From Spirochaetaceae bacterium (lineage in GTDB: Bacteria > Spirochaetota > Spirochaetia > Treponematales > Treponemataceae), in contig JAGAAX010000021.1 of NCBI GenBank assembly GCA_017614995.1, forward strand, positions 1-32,213: a stretch of DNA of 32,213 nt, given 5' to 3'. Each line of letters begins with the position of its first letter. Positions within the stretch are counted from its first letter, which is position 1. Shown here in pieces: positions 7,332 to 15,395 of this stretch. Below the pieces are notes generated by a model. The model saw nothing but the letters and a program-made list of their open reading frames with translations. It did no database searches and was not told where the DNA came from. Position numbers and translations under genes: made by a program.

Positions 7332-10076
7332 ATGAGTGTAGTTGACAGTATTTTTACCGCTATTTTCGGCTCGAAAAAAGAGCGTGACTTAAAAGAATTA
7401 TTACCAATTGTTGAACAAATCAATGCAAAAGAATCATGGGCAAAAAGCCTTGCCGCTGAAGATTTTCCTAAACAGACAGAACTTTTCAAAGAAAGACTGA
7501 AGAACGGCGAAACACTTGAATCGCTTATACCAGAAGCATTTGCGCTTGCCCGCGAGGCATCATCGCGGCTTTTGGGCGAGCGCCCTTACGATACACAGCT
7601 TATGGGCGCAATCGTCCTTAATGCAGGCAAAATCGCCGAATTAAAGACCGGCGAAGGAAAGACGCTTATGACTGTTCCTGCCGCATATTTAAATGCGCTT
7701 ACAGGCAACGGCGTTCATGTTATTACGGTAAACGATTACCTTGCAGAGCGCAACGCCGAATGGATGCGCCCTGTATACGAGTATCTCGGTGTTTCAGTAG
7801 GCACAATTCTTACAACAATGGACAATGATGCAAGAAAAATTGCATATGACTGCGACATCACTTACGGTACAAACAACGAATTCGGCTTTGACTATCTCCG
7901 CGACAACATGAAGTTTATCGAAGGCAAGGTTCAGCGCGGTTTTGCCTACTGTATCATAGACGAAATCGACTCAATCTTGATTGATGAGGCAAGAACTCCG
8001 CTCATCATTTCAGGTCAGGGTGAAGACGATACATTCAAATATCACGAAGTTGATAAATATGTTTCTCAGCTTGAAGAAGTAAAAAAAGACCCTGAAACAG
8101 ACGACTACCCTGACGAAGCACAAGGACAGGTTGTTGTCGGTGACTACAAGCTCAACGAAAAGAGCAAGACTGTCTCATTTACAGACCAGGGTATGCTTCA
8201 CATTGAAGAAATTCTTAAAAAGCACAACCTCATCGAAGGCAGCCTTTTTGATGAAGAAAACTTTGAGTACATTCACTACTTTACGCAGGCTGTGCGCGCC
8301 CACGAACTGTACAAAATCGATGTTGACTACGTAGTAAAAGACAGGGCTGTTCAGATTGTAGACGAATTTACAGGACGCATTCTCGAAGGCCGCCGCTACG
8401 GTGACGGACTTCATCAGGCAATTGAAGCAAAAGAGCACATCAGAATTGCCCAGAGAAGCCGCACAATGGCGACAATTACGTTCCAGAACTTCTTCCGCAT
8501 GTACAACAAGCTTTCGGGCATGACTGGTACTGCTGACACAGAAGCAGTTGAATTCAACAAGATTTATAACCTTGACGTTGTAGTTGTGCCTACACATAAG
8601 CCTGTTGCGCGCGTTGACGAAAACGACGAGATTTATCTCAATGAGGACGACAAATGGAACGCAATCTGCAACGAAATTGCGGAAGTTCACAAAAAAGGTC
8701 AGCCGATTCTTGTCGGTACAATCTCAATTGAAAAATCTGAGCACCTTTCTGCCCTGCTTACAAAGCGCGGCATAAGGCACGAAGTTTTGAACGCCAAAAA
8801 CCATGCGCGCGAAGCTCTTATTATTGCAGAAGCCGGTGCAAAAGGCGCAGTAACAATTGCCACAAACATGGCCGGCCGCGGTACAGATATTAAGCTCGGC
8901 GGCAACCCTGAATTCAGGGCACAGAAAAGAGCCGGTACAGAAGCTACAGAAGAACAGTATGCCGCAGCGCTTAAGATTGAGCGCGAACAGTGGCAGAAAG
9001 ACTATGAAGAAGTAAAAGCGCTCGGCGGTCTTTACGTTATCGGTACAGAACGGCATGAAAGCCGCCGTATCGACAACCAGCTCCGCGGACGTTCAGGCCG
9101 TCAGGGAGACCCGGGACGCAGTAAGTTCTTTATCTCGACAGACGACGATTTGATGCGCCTTTTCGGCGGCGAACGCTTAAAGAGCATGATGCAGAAAATC
9201 GGTATGCAGCCCGGCGAGCCTATTTACCATCCTTGGCTCAGCAAGACAATTGAAAATGCCCAGAAAAAGGTAGAAGAGCGCAACTTTGAAATCCGTAAGC
9301 ATCTTCTTGAATACGATGATGTTTTGAACGAGCAGCGTTCGTTCATCTATCAGCAGAGAGACGACATTATTGCAGACGAGCAGCTTACAAAGCGCGTTAT
9401 GCAGACAGCAAGCGACACAATCGAAGATTATGTTGACGAATACTGCAAGGAACTTAGAAAGAACCCGAACGCATTTGCGTCGCTTCTTGATAAAATCAAG
9501 AAAACATTCGGTCTTTCACTTCAACTTGACAGTGCGCAGTATGCAAACGGCAAGAATGACGAAAAGCTTATCGAAGACATTGTAGAAAAAATGCGCCAGG
9601 ACTTGCAGGAAAAGGAACTTATTGCCGGAACAGCGAACATCAACATGTTCATCAGATCGCTTTATATTCAGGCAATTGACCGCAAATGGCTTGATCATCT
9701 TGAAATGCTTGAAACATTGCGCGAGTCTGTTCACCTTCGCTCTTACGGCGAGAAAAATCCGCTTACAGAATACAAAATCGAAGGCTTCAACATCTTCTAT
9801 AATATGCTTGACGACATCAGAATTGATATTGCCTCAAAAGTATTCCGCGTAAAAGTTCAGGTTTCGCCAGAAGGTGAAGAACGCCGCGCAAGAGAGCAGA
9901 AAATCAATATGAACACGCAGCACCAGTCGTCAAGTGCTTTTGGCGGCGGTTCTGTAATGAGCGGTGCTTCTAAGCCTGAAAACGCGCAGTATGTGCGCAC
10001 TACTCCAAAAGTCGGAAGAAACGACCCATGTCCATGCGGTTCGGGCAAAAAATACAAACACTGCTGCGGCAGGTAA
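7332..10076 (+). CDS. secA: Preprotein translocase ATPase subunit SecA
   Basis: Encodes 914 residues, a normal length for SecA. It is the ATP-driven motor that pushes unfolded, signal-peptide-bearing proteins through SecYEG at the inner membrane. Seen in order: Walker A (GEGKT) near residue 107, [13 protein letters not shown], the DEAD-like Walker B in [14 protein letters not shown] near 209-222, a preprotein cross-linking region, [10 protein letters not shown] near 515, [20 protein letters not shown] in the second nucleotide-binding fold, the helical scaffold with [15 protein letters not shown], and a C-terminal zinc-binding tail (CPCGSG and HCCG, last 15 residues) that binds SecB or ribosomes. 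The ATG at 7332 has no obvious Shine-Dalgarno. A three-hairpin element follows the stop immediately. Confidence 0.98.
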   Translation: MSVVDSIFTAIFGSKKERDLKELLPIVEQINAKESWAKSLAAEDFPKQTELFKERLKNGETLESLIPEAFALAREASSRLLGERPYDTQLMGAIVLNAGKIAELKTGEGKTLMTVPAAYLNALTGNGVHVITVNDYLAERNAEWMRPVYEYLGVSVGTILTTMDNDARKIAYDCDITYGTNNEFGFDYLRDNMKFIEGKVQRGFAYCIIDEIDSILIDEARTPLIISGQGEDDTFKYHEVDKYVSQLEEVKKDPETDDYPDEAQGQVVVGDYKLNEKSKTVSFTDQGMLHIEEILKKHNLIEGSLFDEENFEYIHYFTQAVRAHELYKIDVDYVVKDRAVQIVDEFTGRILEGRRYGDGLHQAIEAKEHIRIAQRSRTMATITFQNFFRMYNKLSGMTGTADTEAVEFNKIYNLDVVVVPTHKPVARVDENDEIYLNEDDKWNAICNEIAEVHKKGQPILVGTISIEKSEHLSALLTKRGIRHEVLNAKNHAREALIIAEAGAKGAVTIATNMAGRGTDIKLGGNPEFRAQKRAGTEATEEQYAAALKIEREQWQKDYEEVKALGGLYVIGTERHESRRIDNQLRGRSGRQGDPGRSKFFISTDDDLMRLFGGERLKSMMQKIGMQPGEPIYHPWLSKTIENAQKKVEERNFEIRKHLLEYDDVLNEQRSFIYQQRDDIIADEQLTKRVMQTASDTIEDYVDEYCKELRKNPNAFASLLDKIKKTFGLSLQLDSAQYANGKNDEKLIEDIVEKMRQDLQEKELIAGTANINMFIRSLYIQAIDRKWLDHLEMLETLRESVHLRSYGEKNPLTEYKIEGFNIFYNMLDDIRIDIASKVFRVKVQVSPEGEERRAREQKINMNTQHQSSSAFGGGSVMSGASKPENAQYVRTTPKVGRNDPCPCGSGKKYKHCCGR

Positions 10077-10078
10077 TG

Positions 10079-10215
10079 ACTTAATCGAAAACTCGGTTAG
10101 TTTCCGATTAAGTCTGCAATTTTTCAGGCTAAAGCCTTACAAAATTGCGTTTTACTAAAGTTCGTGTTCGGAAAGCTGTATTGGTAGCGTAGCTTCAAAC
10201 CAGTTTCCGAACACG
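10079..10215 (+). promoter_or_regulatory. Three-hairpin element B between secA and plsC
   Basis: This is the second copy of the layout seen at 2100-2208. Hairpin 1 (10079-10113) pairs ACTTAATCG/CGATTAAGT and AAACT/AGTTT around loop CGGTT. Hairpin 2 (10116-10148) has outer arms GCAATTTT/AAAATTGC around AGGCT/AGCCT with the same TTACA on the 3' side. Hairpin 3 (10163-10215) has 12-bp arms starting CGTGTTCGG. Outer arms differ from element A but remain complementary. It ends just before AAGGAG of plsC, so it may be a leader or a processing or termination element. Confidence 0.55.
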
Positions 10216-10238
10216 TCTATTAAGGAGATTTATAAGCG

Positions 10239-10991
10239 ATGAATCTTAAGTCTTTTTGGGTATTTTTCAGAGTTGGGTTTACTATTGTATTACGCAGCAA
10301 ATCTTTAAGAAAAGCGAAGAAGTTTGATAAGCAGGGCAAAATCAAAGAACGCGATGCTGTCGTTTATGACAAGGCGCATGGCTGGAGCCGCGAGCTTTTC
10401 GACAGAATCCTTAAAGGCGTAAATGTAACCGTAAACGGTCTGGAAAATCTTCCAAGAGACCGCGCCGTTGTACTCATCGGCAACCATCAGGGCTATCTCG
10501 ACATTCCGCTGCTGCTCGGCTTTGTAGACAAACCGATTGCATTTATTGCAAAAGCTGAAATCTTGAAAATTCCAGTGCTTTCAACATGGATGAAGCTCAT
10601 GCAGTGTACGTTTCTTGTGCGCTCAAGCCCAAGACAGTCTATTGAAGCAATGAACGAAGCCATTAAAAACGTAGAAAAAGGCTATTCGCTTGTAATTTTT
10701 CCGGAAGGTCATAGAAGCAAAGGTGGTCCGATGAAAGACTTAAAGCCGGGCAGCTTTAAGCTTGCCTATAAGTCCGGGGCGCCGATTGTGCCCTTTACAA
10801 TTGACGGCTCTTTCAGGCTGTATGAAGAGAACGGCATTCAGCCCGGCGATGTAACACTGACAATTCATCCGCCAATCTATATAGACGGTCTGGATAAAGA
10901 GCAGCAGAAAGACATTCCTGCCAAAGTTCAGGAAATTGTAGCTTCTGCATTGCCTCCGGCACAAAAACCGCTTCCTGCCCCGCAAGAATAA
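10239..10991 (+). CDS. plsC: 1-acyl-sn-glycerol-3-phosphate acyltransferase (PlsC family)
   Basis: Encodes 250 residues. The family transfers an acyl chain to lysophosphatidic acid to make phosphatidic acid, the precursor of membrane phospholipids, at the cytoplasmic membrane face. The catalytic HxxxxD motif is seen as NHQGYLDIP near residue 83, followed by the substrate-binding VIFPEGHRSKGG near 153-164 and a basic, amphipathic N-terminus suited to membrane contact. A proline-rich tail ends the protein. The start at 10239 has AAGGAG 11 bases upstream. The gene follows secA after the three-hairpin element and is closed by a terminator at 11047. Confidence 0.92.
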   Translation: MNLKSFWVFFRVGFTIVLRSKSLRKAKKFDKQGKIKERDAVVYDKAHGWSRELFDRILKGVNVTVNGLENLPRDRAVVLIGNHQGYLDIPLLLGFVDKPIAFIAKAEILKIPVLSTWMKLMQCTFLVRSSPRQSIEAMNEAIKNVEKGYSLVIFPEGHRSKGGPMKDLKPGSFKLAYKSGAPIVPFTIDGSFRLYEENGIQPGDVTLTIHPPIYIDGLDKEQQKDIPAKVQEIVASALPPAQKPLPAPQE

Positions 10992-11046
10992 GCGCAGAAA
11001 GCGCACAGCTTGAAATGTGCCATTTCAGCGCTTAAAACAGCATCAC

Positions 11047-11076
11047 TGCCCGGCTAGACCGGGCAATCTTTTTTCC
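11047..11076 (+). terminator. Rho-independent terminator after plsC
   Basis: The stem TGCCCGG/CCGGGCA with loop CTAGA is followed by a run of six T and then CCCC. It is well placed to end the secA-plsC transcript. Confidence 0.85.
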
Positions 11077-11158
11077 CCAGCAACAGCTCAAGGCTGCATG
11101 GCAATATAAACAGGTGCAAATTCCTTAGATATGTGGTACAATATGCTAGAGGTGAGAA

Positions 11159-11704
11159 ATGATACCGTTCTTTATAGATGGGCTTACACCATGTCTTAAA
11201 AATGTACTTACTGGTGACATAGTAGAGACAGAGGTTATCCGCGTTAAAAGGAAGAGCTTTCTTTCTAAATTTAATGAAAGAACCGGCTGGTATGTAGACT
11301 GGAGTAAGTTTGATAAAGAAACAGAAATCTATGCACTTGTCTTAAGGGGAACGGTAGACATTCAGGGATTGATTGCACTGACAGATGATGAAGAAAGTAA
11401 TGCCGTTTATATGAATTGGGCTTGCACGTCACCTGAAAATAATATCTGGCGCAACGGCTCAAAAGTGTATGAAGGTGTCGGAGGTCATCTGTTTGCCATT
11501 GCAATTAATATTTCAGAACAGCGTGGACATGGCGGATGTGTTCATGCCATAGCAATGGACAAGGATATTCTTCAGCACTATGTAGAAGTTTTTGATGCAA
11601 TAGTTGTCGGAATAATGCATCCGTATCATTTTGTGATAGAAGAAGAAAGTGCAAAGAAAATTAAGGAGGTTTACAAATATGAATGGTCTGATGAAGAACT
11701 TTAA
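11159..11704 (+). CDS. Putative GNAT-like acetyltransferase
   Basis: Encodes 181 residues. The central part resembles the GCN5 N-acetyltransferase fold: a strand DIQGLIALTDD, a strand AVYMNWACTSPENN, then KVYEGVGGHLFAIAI as a candidate acetyl-CoA pyrophosphate loop and helix, and the closing strand/helix pair AIVVG, HPYHFVIEEESAKKI. The assignment rests on pattern only. The start at 11159 has GAGGTGAG a few bases upstream, and TACAAT at 11137-11142 may be a -10 box, giving a very short leader. The small downstream gene overlaps its 3' end, suggesting coupled translation. Substrate is unknown; a toxin role, known for some GNATs paired with small proteins, is possible but unproven. Confidence 0.5.
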   Translation: MIPFFIDGLTPCLKNVLTGDIVETEVIRVKRKSFLSKFNERTGWYVDWSKFDKETEIYALVLRGTVDIQGLIALTDDEESNAVYMNWACTSPENNIWRNGSKVYEGVGGHLFAIAINISEQRGHGGCVHAIAMDKDILQHYVEVFDAIVVGIMHPYHFVIEEESAKKIKEVYKYEWSDEEL

Positions 11705-11885
11705 TGTAAACGAAACTCTTGAAAAAGACAGGCTTGCTCAGGATTTTATCAAGACTGTAAATCCGTACAGGACAAAACCTTCTCTTGGTATAGATTTAAG
11801 GCAACTGTCCCGATATGCAAAAGAAACTAATAAGTCTAAAGACATGCTTTCAGAATCAGAAATTAAACAATTTATAATGCATTAA
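11679..11885 (+). CDS. Small hypothetical protein overlapping the GNAT-like gene
   Basis: Encodes 68 residues, charged and helical in look (KDRLAQDFIKTVNPYRTKP, then DLRQLSRYAKETNKSKDM and SESEIKQFI). The ATG at 11679 has a perfect AAGGAGG 9 bases upstream, located inside the 3' end of the preceding gene, which it overlaps by 26 bases. Tight overlap plus small size suggest a partner of the GNAT-like protein, perhaps an antitoxin-type inhibitor, but no family is recognised. The first structured repeat of the RHS region starts two bases after its stop. Confidence 0.6.
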   Translation: MNGLMKNFNVNETLEKDRLAQDFIKTVNPYRTKPSLGIDLRQLSRYAKETNKSKDMLSESEIKQFIMH

Positions 11886-11886
11886 A

Positions 11887-11995
11887 TTCCGGTTAGCGAT
11901 TGGAGCACCTTTAGTTCTTCCGCTTGCGGAAGAATGAGCCGCGAAAACGGCGAAGTGCGGAAAGCGCGGCCTGCCATAAGGCAGGCAACCGCCAG
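11887..11995. repeat. Structured repeat, copy 1
   Basis: One of three copies in the window (also 13559 and 15531). All share a 5' frame CCGGT-AG-GATTG-AGC and a 3' frame GCGGAAAGCGCG, then CCTGCC/GGCAGG around a 4-base loop, then AACCGCCAG. The ends (CGGTT and AACCG) pair with each other. The middle differs between copies; here it holds the stem TTCTTCCGC/GCGGAAGAA and GCCG/CGGC. It directly precedes a broken RHS core frame. Confidence 0.65.
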
Positions 11996-11997
11996 GA

Positions 11998-12207
11998 ATT
12001 TCATTCTGGACGTATAATAATAGTGGAAGCACAGGTTTTAAAGGAGGTGCGGTAAGTAAACATATATTCTTAGGAGAGACACGGCTTGCGACAGTAATAA
12101 ACGACTACAGGAATGTTGAGGATAAGACATTCGGAACAGAGAAGAACCACATCTACTTCTACCACGGTGAATTTCATATTAGAATTTTAGGGAGGAACCA
12201 TGTCTGA
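11998..12207 (+). pseudogene. RHS core fragment, truncated at both ends
   Basis: From 11998 the frame reads ISFWTYNNSGSTG, then GGAVSKHIFLGETRLATV, INDYRNVED and NHIYFYHG, which matches the RHS-core region at 13803-13990. Homology stops abruptly after GGTGA at 12170, exactly before the HLGS part of the core; a short unrelated tail follows and the frame closes at 12207. There is no start codon of its own. From about 12084 the DNA is almost identical to the second copy over some 86 bases, while the preceding 40 bases are more diverged. This looks like a dead remnant whose toxin portion was deleted. Confidence 0.7.
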
Positions 12208-12541
12208 CTATATTAAATCCACTGTTTGCGTTTTAATTTCAATTGTAATAAGTTTTATTTGTTATCGATTTCATGCATGGGATATTTATGAAATTTGCTT
12301 TATCGTTTTGGGTTTAATTTTTACGATTGTATTAAGAAAGCAATCAAAAAAAAGAAACGTAATAACTGTCTGTATCATTATATTAATAAAACCTTTTTTA
12401 GTTTTAGCTGATCAGTTGTATGATGGAATGTCATTGCTGATGGGAATACCAGTAGATATTTTATTTACTGGAATTGGACTTTTAATTGGTTTTATTATTG
12501 CAAAATTATTCTTATATATCTTTGGTAAGATAAAAAAATAA
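12200..12541 (+). CDS. Small membrane protein, candidate immunity protein of a lost RHS toxin
   Basis: Encodes 113 residues, mostly hydrophobic. About four membrane-spanning stretches are visible: around residues 8-22, 28-45, 54-70 and 85-108, separated by short basic loops such as RKQSKKRN. The ATG at 12200 has GGGAGGA just upstream and overlaps the end of the RHS core fragment. Position directly downstream of an RHS remnant and low GC compared with neighbours are typical of an immunity gene, and a membrane location would suit protection against a membrane- or wall-directed toxin. That role is inference; no family is recognised. Confidence 0.5.
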   Translation: MSDYIKSTVCVLISIVISFICYRFHAWDIYEICFIVLGLIFTIVLRKQSKKRNVITVCIIILIKPFLVLADQLYDGMSLLMGIPVDILFTGIGLLIGFIIAKLFLYIFGKIKK

Positions 12542-12550
12542 AAGTTTTAA

Positions 12551-12718
12551 ACGAAAATAATAATATTTTTTTACCACAAAACTAAGAGACAAGCAAAAAA
12601 AGCTGGTGAAATTCATGCTGACGATAAAGTAAAAAGATCTGTCGAATGGACACAAACTAAGGATGAAACAAAGATATATCTAGAAAAATATAAGGAGGCT
12701 ACACAATGCGGAGATTAG
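12551..12718 (+). pseudogene. C-terminal remnant of a possible toxin tip
   Basis: An open frame without a start codon runs from 12551 to a stop at 12716-12718. It reads FFYHKTKRQAKKAG, EIHADDKVKRSVEWTQ and YLEKYKEATQCGD, a charged helical tail. It overlaps the start of the next gene (12706) by 13 bases, the typical toxin-immunity spacing. It may be the 3' end of a deleted RHS tip, but the toxin family cannot be told. Confidence 0.35.
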
Positions 12719-13401
12719 TTTTTTTATTTTGCATATTATTACTAAATACATCTCTTTATGCAGTTGAGAAAAGAGAAATAGTAATTCGTGAAGTTGGTAT
12801 TCAAGTGGTAGATGCAGAAACAGGACTTCCGGTTCCTGATCTTGTAGTTTATAGCAGCGTAACAACTTATACATTATCATTATGGACTGTATTAGGTGTT
12901 TACAATACTGATTTCTTAACAAAATATCATTATGAAATTGATAAATTTGTAACTGATCAAAATGGATTTGTATTAATTCCTGAAAAACGCATTCATGCAA
13001 GTATATATCAATATTTGGATAACCAGACTATATATATCAATGTTGATGTTTTGAAAAATATACAAAATGATGAAGAAAAGTCTAATATTTTGTTTCATGT
13101 AAATTCTAAATCAGATTATAAAAATTATTTGTATTCTCCAAATGAGAATTACAAAATTGTTGAAATTGCTTCTTTTCCAGATAATCCTACATTTTCTAAA
13201 TCTGAAAGGTCAAATGAAGAATACCATTTAGCTGAAACTCATGAATACTTACAATATATTTATAATCCTCATGAACATCCAAACTTTACAGATAGAGAAT
13301 GGATGAAAGAACCTCGGAGTTTTTTCTGCGGGCGTGAAGAATTTGTAATTAAACTTGAAAAAAGAGAAGATAATGACTCGATTTCGGCTAAAGTAAGATA
13401 A
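12706..13401 (+). CDS. Exported protein of unknown function, candidate immunity protein
   Basis: Encodes 231 residues. A signal peptide is clear (MRRLVFLF, hydrophobic core, LYA with likely cleavage after residue 19). The mature protein begins with VGIQVVDAETGLPVPDLVVY, the pattern of a carboxypeptidase-regulatory/Ig-like beta-sandwich, and continues as an asparagine- and tyrosine-rich domain I do not recognise. AAGGAGG stands 8 bases before the ATG at 12706. Its coupling to the toxin-tip remnant and its AT-rich codon use fit an immunity or accessory gene acquired with an RHS cassette. A role in the periplasm is likely; protection against a toxin is inference. Confidence 0.55.
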   Translation: MRRLVFLFCILLLNTSLYAVEKREIVIREVGIQVVDAETGLPVPDLVVYSSVTTYTLSLWTVLGVYNTDFLTKYHYEIDKFVTDQNGFVLIPEKRIHASIYQYLDNQTIYINVDVLKNIQNDEEKSNILFHVNSKSDYKNYLYSPNENYKIVEIASFPDNPTFSKSERSNEEYHLAETHEYLQYIYNPHEHPNFTDREWMKEPRSFFCGREEFVIKLEKREDNDSISAKVR

Positions 13402-13423
13402 CTTTTTCCCCAAACCCTTCTCA

Positions 13424-13713
13424 CCATGAAATCGGATTTTGGGAAATGTTCTTTGACAGTTTAGATGAGGCTCAAGGCTGCATGGAGCTTTGAGCCGTAA
13501 AGAAAGTGCATTCTTGAAATTGAGTGCACTTTCTCTACATTATTTGTGCATTACTTATTTCCGGTAAGCGATTGTAGCCGCGGCGCAGCCGTTCGGAAGC
13601 AGTCGAAGACTGCGACGAATGAAGCGCTCTGACGCGGAACGGCGGAAAGCGCGACCTGCCGTAAGGCAGGTAACCGCCAGAACATCAAGTACAGTTTTGA
13701 TGCATCGTGCGCG
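13424..13713. repeat. Long repeat block A (cassette tail plus structured repeat)
   Basis: This block matches 15396-15662 with scattered differences. It begins CCATGAAATYGGATTTTGGG, then carries a stem GGCTCAA/TTGAGCC (13469-13496), a second stem AGAAAGTGCA/TGCACTTTCT (13501-13534), a T-rich spacer, the structured repeat (13559-13680) and a shared GATGCATCGTGCGCG (13699-13713). The second stem could act as a terminator for the cassette's genes. Confidence 0.75.
13559..13680. repeat. Structured repeat, copy 2
   Basis: The same frame as copies 1 and 3: CCGGTAAGCGATTGTAGC at the 5' end and GCGGAAAGCGCG, CCTGCC/GGCAGG, AACCGCCAG at the 3' end. The variable middle here contains GCAGTC/GACTGC with a GAA loop, and is about 15 bases longer than in the other copies. 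An RHS frame opens about 90 bases downstream. Confidence 0.65.
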
Positions 13714-13766
13714 GGAGCGCACTAGTTAATAATTTCCACTCATGCAAACGGAGCGTAGCGACGTAG

Positions 13767-14990
13767 GATGGAAAAAGAACAAATAAATACACAGACATAA
13801 CAGAAACTCTTTACTTTAACTCATTCTGGTCTTATTATATAGACGGAAGTACAAGATCAAGAGGAGGTGCAGTAAGTAAGCATATATATCTTGGAGAAAC
13901 GAGACTTGCGACAGTAATAAACGACTACAGGAATGTTGAGGATAAGACATTCGGAACAGAGAAAAACCACATCTACTTCTACCACGGTGACCACTTAGGA
14001 AGTGCCCAGCTTGTAACAGACCACAACGGGGATGAATACCAGAGGCTTGAGTACACGCCTTACGGTGAGACATGGGTAGACATAAAGAAGATAGCAGTGG
14101 AACAGGTTCCGATGAACTTCATGTTCAGCGCAAAGGAATTGGACAAGGAAACAGGCTTCTACTACTACGGAGCAAGATACCTTGACCCTAAGTATTCAAG
14201 ATGGATAAGTTGTGACCCTGCAGTACCGGAATATGTATCGGGTTCTCCGATTGGACGTGGAGGCATTTACAATCATTTTAATTTTAATCTCTATCATTAT
14301 GCGAATAACAATCCAATAAAATATACAGATCCTACAGGTGAATGGGTTCCGGATGCAGATGGAAATTTAATTGCAGAAGAAGGAGATGGTATATCATCTT
14401 TAGCAAAATTTCAAAATATAACTTATAATGAAGCAAAAGATCAGTTACTTTCACAAGGCTATACAATTAAAGATGATTATCTTGATTTAAAAGTTGGTGA
14501 CAAAGTGACATTGGATAATGTTTATACAAGATCGATTGCAAATTCATCAAGTACATGTACAACAGAAGGTTATCTAGCAAGAACTATAACAAGAAAAGAT
14601 AATCCCCCAGTTATAGAGGATTTTTATAATTGTTGGGGTTCAGCAATAGCAGGATCTCAAGGAAAAGATATTGAACTTGGAGTAGGAATACCAAAAGGAG
14701 AAACTTTTGATTCAGAATTATCAAAAAATTATTCATCTGTTTCTAGTAGTGACGCTAAATTTGGGAAAACAGTTCTAAGGTTTGCCAATTCAGCGAATAA
14801 AGTACAACATGGTGCAGTTTACTATGGTACAAGTAAAGATGGAACTGTATATGTTTATACAAAAAATGGATGGGAATTAAAACCGACAGTTATGAAACTT
14901 TCTGACTTGATGACAGGTTTTTCAGAATACGGAAGCGTTCAAGGTATAAAAACCGGTGAAAGTGGATATTATGATTATAAACAGAGGTAG
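13767..14990 (+). CDS. Orphan RHS core with C-terminal NlpC/P60-like toxin tip (5'-truncated)
   Basis: The frame is open from 13767 (after a TAG) to 14990 but has no ATG before the GTG at 14097, so it looks like a displaced 3' end of an RHS toxin gene. The RHS core is clear: GGAVSKHIYLGETRLATV, YFYHGDHLGSAQLVTD, EYTPYGETW, FSAKELDKETGFYYYGARY and SRWISCDPA, ending NPIKYTDPTGEW. The tip that follows (about 215 residues) has FYNCWGSAIA, with cysteine at residue 179 counted from the 14097 GTG, and VQHGAVYYGTSKDG with histidine at 238. This Cys-His pattern resembles NlpC/P60 or papain-like peptidases, suggesting cleavage of peptidoglycan or another amide. A lipoprotein gene follows after 6 bases. 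It is probably silent unless recombined onto a full RHS gene. Confidence 0.75.
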   Translation, partial: DGKRTNKYTDITETLYFNSFWSYYIDGSTRSRGGAVSKHIYLGETRLATVINDYRNVEDKTFGTEKNHIYFYHGDHLGSAQLVTDHNGDEYQRLEYTPYGETWVDIKKIAVEQVPMNFMFSAKELDKETGFYYYGARYLDPKYSRWISCDPAVPEYVSGSPIGRGGIYNHFNFNLYHYANNNPIKYTDPTGEWVPDADGNLIAEEGDGISSLAKFQNITYNEAKDQLLSQGYTIKDDYLDLKVGDKVTLDNVYTRSIANSSSTCTTEGYLARTITRKDNPPVIEDFYNCWGSAIAGSQGKDIELGVGIPKGETFDSELSKNYSSVSSSDAKFGKTVLRFANSANKVQHGAVYYGTSKDGTVYVYTKNGWELKPTVMKLSDLMTGFSEYGSVQGIKTGESGYYDYKQR

Positions 14991-14996
14991 AAAGAT

Positions 14997-15347
14997 ATGA
15001 AAAAAATAATATATTTAATTTTTATATTGTTGTTTGCTATGAATTTTATGTCATGTAAGAAACATATAAAACTGACTTTTTCAGATTATGAAATAGTAAA
15101 ACAAAATAATGATTATACTTTAATTGAGATGAAAATTCGAAATGAAAAAATTTTAAATAGACTCAAATCTGAGAAAGATATTTCATTAACATTTAAATTA
15201 AATAATAGATTATATGTTGCTAAAGGGAATGAAATTGTTAAATCTTCAGTTCCTGTTGATTGTGATTATTTTTTTCCTACTGATGATGCCGGAAATGTTG
15301 TTTTTTTTGACGACAAATTGTTTTTATACAAAATTTATGGTAGGTAG
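14997..15347 (+). CDS. Small lipoprotein, likely immunity protein for the adjacent RHS tip
   Basis: Encodes 116 residues. Signal peptide II features are clear: MKKIIYLIF, a hydrophobic core and lipobox FMSC with cysteine at residue 20. The mature part (LTFSDYEIVKQNNDYTLIEMK and following) is a small beta-rich domain I do not recognise. It starts 6 bases after the toxin-tip stop, with GAGGT upstream, so it is translationally linked to it. An immunity protein anchored in the periplasm is what one expects if the toxin attacks the cell wall; this link is inferred from position and localisation, not from homology. Base composition is markedly AT-rich. Confidence 0.6.
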   Translation: MKKIIYLIFILLFAMNFMSCKKHIKLTFSDYEIVKQNNDYTLIEMKIRNEKILNRLKSEKDISLTFKLNNRLYVAKGNEIVKSSVPVDCDYFFPTDDAGNVVFFDDKLFLYKIYGR

Positions 15348-15363
15348 AAATTCTCCCCCCCCC

Positions 15364-15380
15364 TAGTTTTCGAAGAAAAC
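15364..15380. repeat. Short hairpin after the lipoprotein gene
   Basis: AGTTTTC/GAAAACT with a 3-base loop, preceded by a run of nine C at 15355-15363. It has no T-run on the plus strand and may be just a repeat boundary. Confidence 0.35.
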
Positions 15381-15395
15381 TGCGGAATCCCATTC

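Noticed and set aside
8175-10057. Several open frames of 60-170 codons inside secA on other frames or the opposite strand
   Set aside because: They lie wholly within a strongly coding gene, lack ribosome binding sites and have implausible compositions; they are shadows.
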